From Micromonospora sp. MA102 (GTDB taxonomy: Bacteria; Actinomycetota; Actinomycetes; Mycobacteriales; Micromonosporaceae), in assembly GCF_025460765.1 (NCBI RefSeq), contig NZ_JAMWEG010000009.1, positions 62,001 to 126,000 of the forward strand: DNA of 64,000 nt, written 5' to 3'. Numbering within the stretch: position 1 is the first letter of the stretch; each line of letters starts with the position of its first letter. Of the stretch, positions 60,860 to 64,000 are shown one piece after another. The position numbers were made by a program, and so were the translations under genes. Below the pieces are notes generated by a model. It searched no databases. It worked only from the letters and a program-made list of their open reading frames with translations, and was not told the origin of the DNA.

Positions 60860-61107
60860 CGCGGCAAGGCTTTCCGGACGCGGGCCCGGTCGTTGGACCG
60901 GGTGGGCGTGAGCTGGTCGATCAGAACCCGACATGGACCCGCTACGCCCGTCGGCCGTAGGCTGGCCGCGCGCCGATAGTGTGGAGCGGCGGTGCCGGGC
61001 GGCACCCGAACCCGACCGTTCCCACCGGGCCGATGACGCCGCGCGGCGAGCGCGGGGGGCTGAATGACGGGTGCGGACCGACCATCCGGAGCGGGCAGGG
61101 ATGACAG
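60860..61107. other. rsmG-parA intergenic region
   Basis: No gene is seen. The 248-bp stretch presumably contains the parA promoter. Confidence 0.4.
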
Positions 61108-62472
61108 GTGCATGACGACGGCAGGTACGACGATTCACGGGTGACCGGGCCAGGCGAACGATCCTCGGCCACCGGCCCCGTTTCACGTGAAACCAACTCC
61201 CAGGGCTGGCCGTCGAACGGCGAGCCGCACGACCCATCCACGCGACCCCCGGACTGTGACCCGGTGGTGCGGCGCGAGGTGCCGCCGGCCGGCGCGGTGC
61301 GGCCGACCTCGTCCGTGCCGGCGAACGTCCCGCCGGCGCGGGACCCGCACGATCCGAGCGACGGCCCGGCGAACGCGCCCGCCGCGCGCCCGGCCCCGGT
61401 ACGCGGGAACGCCGCCGTCCCCGCGCGGTTCGAGCCGCAACCGCCGGCCGTGGTCGTACCCCAGCAGCCCACCCCGGAGTCCGCGCCGGACGTGCCTGCG
61501 GCCCCGGCTCCGTCCGACACGCCACCGGATGCCGGCTACGGTCCCGAAGCCCCGGCGAGCACGTACGTTTCACGTGAAACCCCGACGCGCGAAGAGGATG
61601 ACCCACCGTTGGCTATGGAGGCTATGCGCGCCGTGCAGATCCTGAATCCCAGTGGTGAGGTCACCATGCCGCGCCCTGAACGGACCCGGGTGATGTGCGT
61701 CGCCAACCAGAAGGGCGGCGTCGGCAAGACCACCACCACGGTGAACCTGGCAGTGGCGCTCGCCCTGCACGGCAACCGGGTGCTGGTCGTCGACCTTGAC
61801 CCGCAGGGCAATGCCTCTACCGGGCTCAACGTCCCGCACCACACCGGCGTGCCGGACGTCTACGACTGCCTCATCGACAGCGTGCCGCTGGAAGAGGTGG
61901 CCCAGGCCGTCGAGGGCATCCCGAACCTGTGGTGCGTACCGGCCACCATCGACCTGGCGGGCGCCGAGATCGAGCTGGTCTCCGTCGTCGCCCGGGAGTC
62001 CCGGCTGGCCCGGGCCATCGCCGCGTACCCCGGGCACTTCGACTACGTGTTCATCGACTGCCCGCCCTCGCTCGGCCTGCTGACCGTCAACGCGTTGGTC
62101 GCCGCGCAGGAGGTGCTGATCCCCATCCAGTGCGAGTACTACGCGCTGGAGGGCCTCAACCAGCTGATCCAGAACATCAACCTCGTTCGGCAGCACCTCA
62201 ATCCGAAGCTCGAGGTGTCCACGATCCTGCTCACCATGTACGACCGCCGTACCCGGCTGGCCGACGCGGTGGAGCAGGACGTCCGAAACCACTTCGGCGA
62301 CAAGGTGCTCCAGGCCGTGATCCCCCGGAACGTGCGGGTCTCCGAGGCGCCCAGCTACGGGCAGTCCGTGATGACCTACGATCCCGGATCGCGGGGGGCC
62401 ACGAGCTACTTCGAGGCCGCCCAGGAGATCGCGGAGCGGGGCGTCAAGGAGCCGGTGAGCCGGAATGCGTAG
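61108..62472 (+). CDS. parA: Chromosome partitioning ATPase ParA with a long N-terminal extension
   Basis: The 454-aa ParA has its P-loop VANQKGGVGKTTTTVNLA at about residue 197, then VLVVDLDPQGNASTG and VFIDCPPSLGLLTVN. These are the deviant Walker A and the switch regions of the ParA/Soj family. Residues 1-~170 are disordered, rich in Pro/Arg/Glu, and contain two parS sites read as VSRET (61180 and 61567). GTG 61108 is the start of the long frame; a start near 61612 (LAMEAMRAVQIL) would give a standard ~285-aa ParA. High third-position GC across the extension supports the long form. Confidence 0.94.
   Translation: MHDDGRYDDSRVTGPGERSSATGPVSRETNSQGWPSNGEPHDPSTRPPDCDPVVRREVPPAGAVRPTSSVPANVPPARDPHDPSDGPANAPAARPAPVRGNAAVPARFEPQPPAVVVPQQPTPESAPDVPAAPAPSDTPPDAGYGPEAPASTYVSRETPTREEDDPPLAMEAMRAVQILNPSGEVTMPRPERTRVMCVANQKGGVGKTTTTVNLAVALALHGNRVLVVDLDPQGNASTGLNVPHHTGVPDVYDCLIDSVPLEEVAQAVEGIPNLWCVPATIDLAGAEIELVSVVARESRLARAIAAYPGHFDYVFIDCPPSLGLLTVNALVAAQEVLIPIQCEYYALEGLNQLIQNINLVRQHLNPKLEVSTILLTMYDRRTRLADAVEQDVRNHFGDKVLQAVIPRNVRVSEAPSYGQSVMTYDPGSRGATSYFEAAQEIAERGVKEPVSRNA
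61180..61193. other. parS site 1, inside parA
   Basis: GTTTCACGTGAAAC is an exact 14-bp parS core in the coding sequence of the ParA extension, read in frame as V-S-R-E-T. Confidence 0.92.
61567..61580. other. parS site 2, inside parA
   Basis: A second exact GTTTCACGTGAAAC core, 387 bp (exactly 129 codons) from the first and in the same frame, again giving V-S-R-E-T. Confidence 0.92.
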
Positions 62473-62499
62473 TACGGAGAAGTCGCTGGGAGGCGTCGC

Positions 62500-63558
62500 A
62501 TGAAGAACCGTCCTCGCGGCGGTCTGGGCCGGGGGCTCGGCGCCCTCATCCCCACCGGGCCCGTGCCGGGCAGCGCCCCGGCGACCGCCGAGACCGAGAA
62601 CGGTACGGGGGCGGCCGTCCCGGCTCCCTCGATCGGTGGTGCCGCGGCGGCCGTGACGGGAGCCAACGGGGTCGGTGACGTGGCCGCCCCGGCGGCTCCG
62701 GCGGCGGAGCCGGAGCCGCAACTGAGCCCGGTCCCCGGAGCCCGCTTCGCCGAGATCCCGGTCGACAGCATCGTGCCGAACCCCAAGCAGCCCCGGCACG
62801 TCTTCGACGAGGAGGCGCTGGAGGAGCTGAAGACCTCGATCCAGGAGGTCGGCTTCCTCCAGCCGATCGTCGTCCGCCAGCTCGACAGCGAGAAGTACGA
62901 ACTCGTCATGGGCGAGCGGCGCTGGCGCGCGGCCCAGGCGGTCGGTCGGGAGAGCATCCCCGCCATCGTCCGGGACACCAAGGACGACGCGATGCTCCGG
63001 GACGCGCTGCTGGAGAACATCCACCGCGCCAACCTCAACCCGCTGGAAGAGGCGGCCGCGTACCAGCAACTGCTGGAGGAGTTCGGCGCGACCCACGAGG
63101 AACTGGCCCGCCGGATCGGCCGGAGCCGGCCGCAGATCTCCAACACGATCCGGCTGATGAACCTGCCGGCCCAGGTGCAGCGCCGGGTCGCCGCCGGCGT
63201 GCTCTCCGCCGGCCACGCCCGCGCCCTGCTCAGCCTCGACGACTCCGAGGCGCAGGAGCAGCTCGCCAAGCGCATCGTCGCCGAAGGCATCTCCGTACGC
63301 GCCACCGAGGAACTGGTGGCGCTGGCGCTCGCCGACGGCCCGGCGAAGGCCCCGACCGCGAAGCGCCGGCCGAAGCCGCACGCCCCCGCGCTCACGGACC
63401 TCGCCGACCGGCTCTCCGATCGCTTCGATACCCGGGTGAAGGTCGACATCGGCCGGAGCAAGGGCAAGATCACGATCGAGTTCGCGACGGTCGACGACCT
63501 GGAGCGGATCGTGGGCATCATCGGTGTCGGGCAGGAGGAGCGGCCGCCCGAGGAGTGA
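62500..63558 (+). CDS. parB: Chromosome partitioning CTPase ParB
   Basis: The 352-aa ParB has a short ParA-interacting N-terminus (RGGLGRGLGALIP at 5-17), a disordered linker, and the CTP-binding domain with GERRWRAAQAVG and NIHRANLNPLEEAAAY. The central helix-turn-helix (LARRIGRSRPQISNTIRLM) recognises parS, and the C-terminal dimerisation helix follows. ATG 62500 has GGGAGG upstream. It follows parA by 27 bp in one operon and ends at a strong hairpin. Confidence 0.97.
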   Translation: MKNRPRGGLGRGLGALIPTGPVPGSAPATAETENGTGAAVPAPSIGGAAAAVTGANGVGDVAAPAAPAAEPEPQLSPVPGARFAEIPVDSIVPNPKQPRHVFDEEALEELKTSIQEVGFLQPIVVRQLDSEKYELVMGERRWRAAQAVGRESIPAIVRDTKDDAMLRDALLENIHRANLNPLEEAAAYQQLLEEFGATHEELARRIGRSRPQISNTIRLMNLPAQVQRRVAAGVLSAGHARALLSLDDSEAQEQLAKRIVAEGISVRATEELVALALADGPAKAPTAKRRPKPHAPALTDLADRLSDRFDTRVKVDIGRSKGKITIEFATVDDLERIVGIIGVGQEERPPEE

Positions 63559-63574
63559 ACAGCCCGCTGTCGAT

Positions 63575-63612
63575 CTCGGCCGCGTGGTCCCTCCGGGGGC
63601 GACGCGGCCGAG
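63575..63612. terminator. Terminator after parB
   Basis: CTCGGCCGCGT (63575-63585) and ACGCGGCCGAG (63602-63612) form a perfect 11-bp stem followed by CCGTTTTC, 16 bp after the parB stop. Confidence 0.88.
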
Positions 63613-64000
63613 CCGTTTTCGGGCTGGAGGATCGCCGACGCCCGGGACCTGTTGGAGGGTGTCGGTGGTGCCGGGGTCGTGCTCGCTTCGGCGTGCTCGC
63701 AGCGGGTCGGGGTGCTGGCTGTCTAACGACGTCCACTACCGGGCTCGGATCCGGCGGCTCCGCTACCGGGCTCGGGTCGGGCGGCTCCGCTACCGGGCTC
63801 GGGTCGGGCGGCTCCGTTATGGGCCTTGAGCCCGGCGGCATGCCCTGGCTTGCGGGGTGCCCTATCACCTGTCGTGTCGTGGGAGGCGCTTGTGCGGCGT
63901 CCTGATGGGCCTCTGGGCGGCCGGTAATCCCCCGGACGGGGCGCTGGGACACCCTGGCCGTGCTCGGCGCTGGCGGCCTTCTGAGGGCATCGGCGTTGGC
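63613..64000. other. End of the window: repeat-bearing stretch, no confident gene
   Basis: Outside the 27-bp repeat no frame shows a recognisable protein. A 144-residue minus-strand frame (63518-63952) and plus frames are low-complexity and overlap parB or the repeat, so they are not annotated. Confidence 0.5.
63737..63817. repeat. 27-bp tandem repeat (three units)
   Basis: Three 27-bp units start at 63737, 63764 and 63791. Units 2 and 3 differ only at their last base, and unit 1 has a few changes. A diverged fourth begins at 63818. Plus-strand frames across it give repeating ATGLGSGGS. Confidence 0.85.

Noticed and set aside
63737..63817. CRISPR array
   Set aside because: The 27-bp units are directly adjacent with no unique spacers and no cas genes.
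63518..63952. 144-aa minus-strand frame at the window end
   Set aside because: It overlaps the parB end and the 27-bp repeat and is low-complexity.

Overview
The window is high-GC actinobacterial chromosome and carries the replication origin. The gene order parB-parA-rsmG-jag-yidC-yidD-rnpA-rpmH / dnaA / dnaN-gnd-recF-dciA / gyrB-gyrA-DUF3566-tRNA-Ile-tRNA-Ala is the standard actinobacterial origin region. Gene style (disordered proline-rich N-termini, a DLW-39 peptide between the tRNAs, a paired-hairpin AAGAAGGG intergenic repeat) suggests the family Micromonosporaceae, probably Micromonospora. The genus is an inference from general resemblance; no 16S rRNA is present.

Layout. (1) 1-6.9 kb: 5' part of a biotin carboxylase with its TetR regulator, an MFS exporter, a divergent FAD-monooxygenase/TetR pair with twin operators, a rhodanese (SseA type), and an SGNH hydrolase coupled to an amidohydrolase-like stub. 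(2) 7.1-16 kb: two proline-rich membrane-anchored exoproteins (an HExxH gluzincin and a PQQ-type propeller), proS, a CBS protein, sufE, a DsbA-family oxidoreductase with a parS-like site directly after its stop, a YbaK editing protein and an NmrA-like reductase. (3) 16-28.4 kb: a GAP-family protein, an MFS exporter under a SoxR-box-like promoter, a giant CtpH-like P-type ATPase overlapping an MBL hydrolase, a CBS protein, a membrane Ser/Thr kinase, a GNAT enzyme and Sua5/TsaC. (4) 28.4-42 kb: accessory region with APH-like kinase, ArsR-like regulator and dienelactone hydrolase, VOC proteins, a chimeric nucleotidyltransferase, a second TetR/FAD-monooxygenase pair, GrpB, sulfotransferase, DGPF protein and an FG-GAP exoprotein. 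It ends in decayed DNA (broken ltrA, two integrase remnants, a tRNA-like fragment) against tRNA-Ala. (5) 42-64 kb: the conserved origin region. oriC lies at 53.75-54.46 kb between dnaN and dnaA, and parAB lies on the other side of dnaA.

How it works together. DnaA-box-like sites occur not only in oriC but also in the dnaA promoter, between gyrB and gyrA, and at the recF/gnd junction; the last two share an identical 19-mer. Two exact parS cores sit inside the parA reading frame, with a third, one-mismatch site about 47 kb away. The rpmH-rnpA-yidD-yidC-jag-rsmG block couples ribosome and tRNA maturation to membrane-protein insertion. In the accessory half most regulators are divergent from their targets and share palindromic operators, and many genes have a TANNNT box 6-7 nt before the start codon, implying leaderless mRNAs. 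All assignments are by eye; no database search was run.
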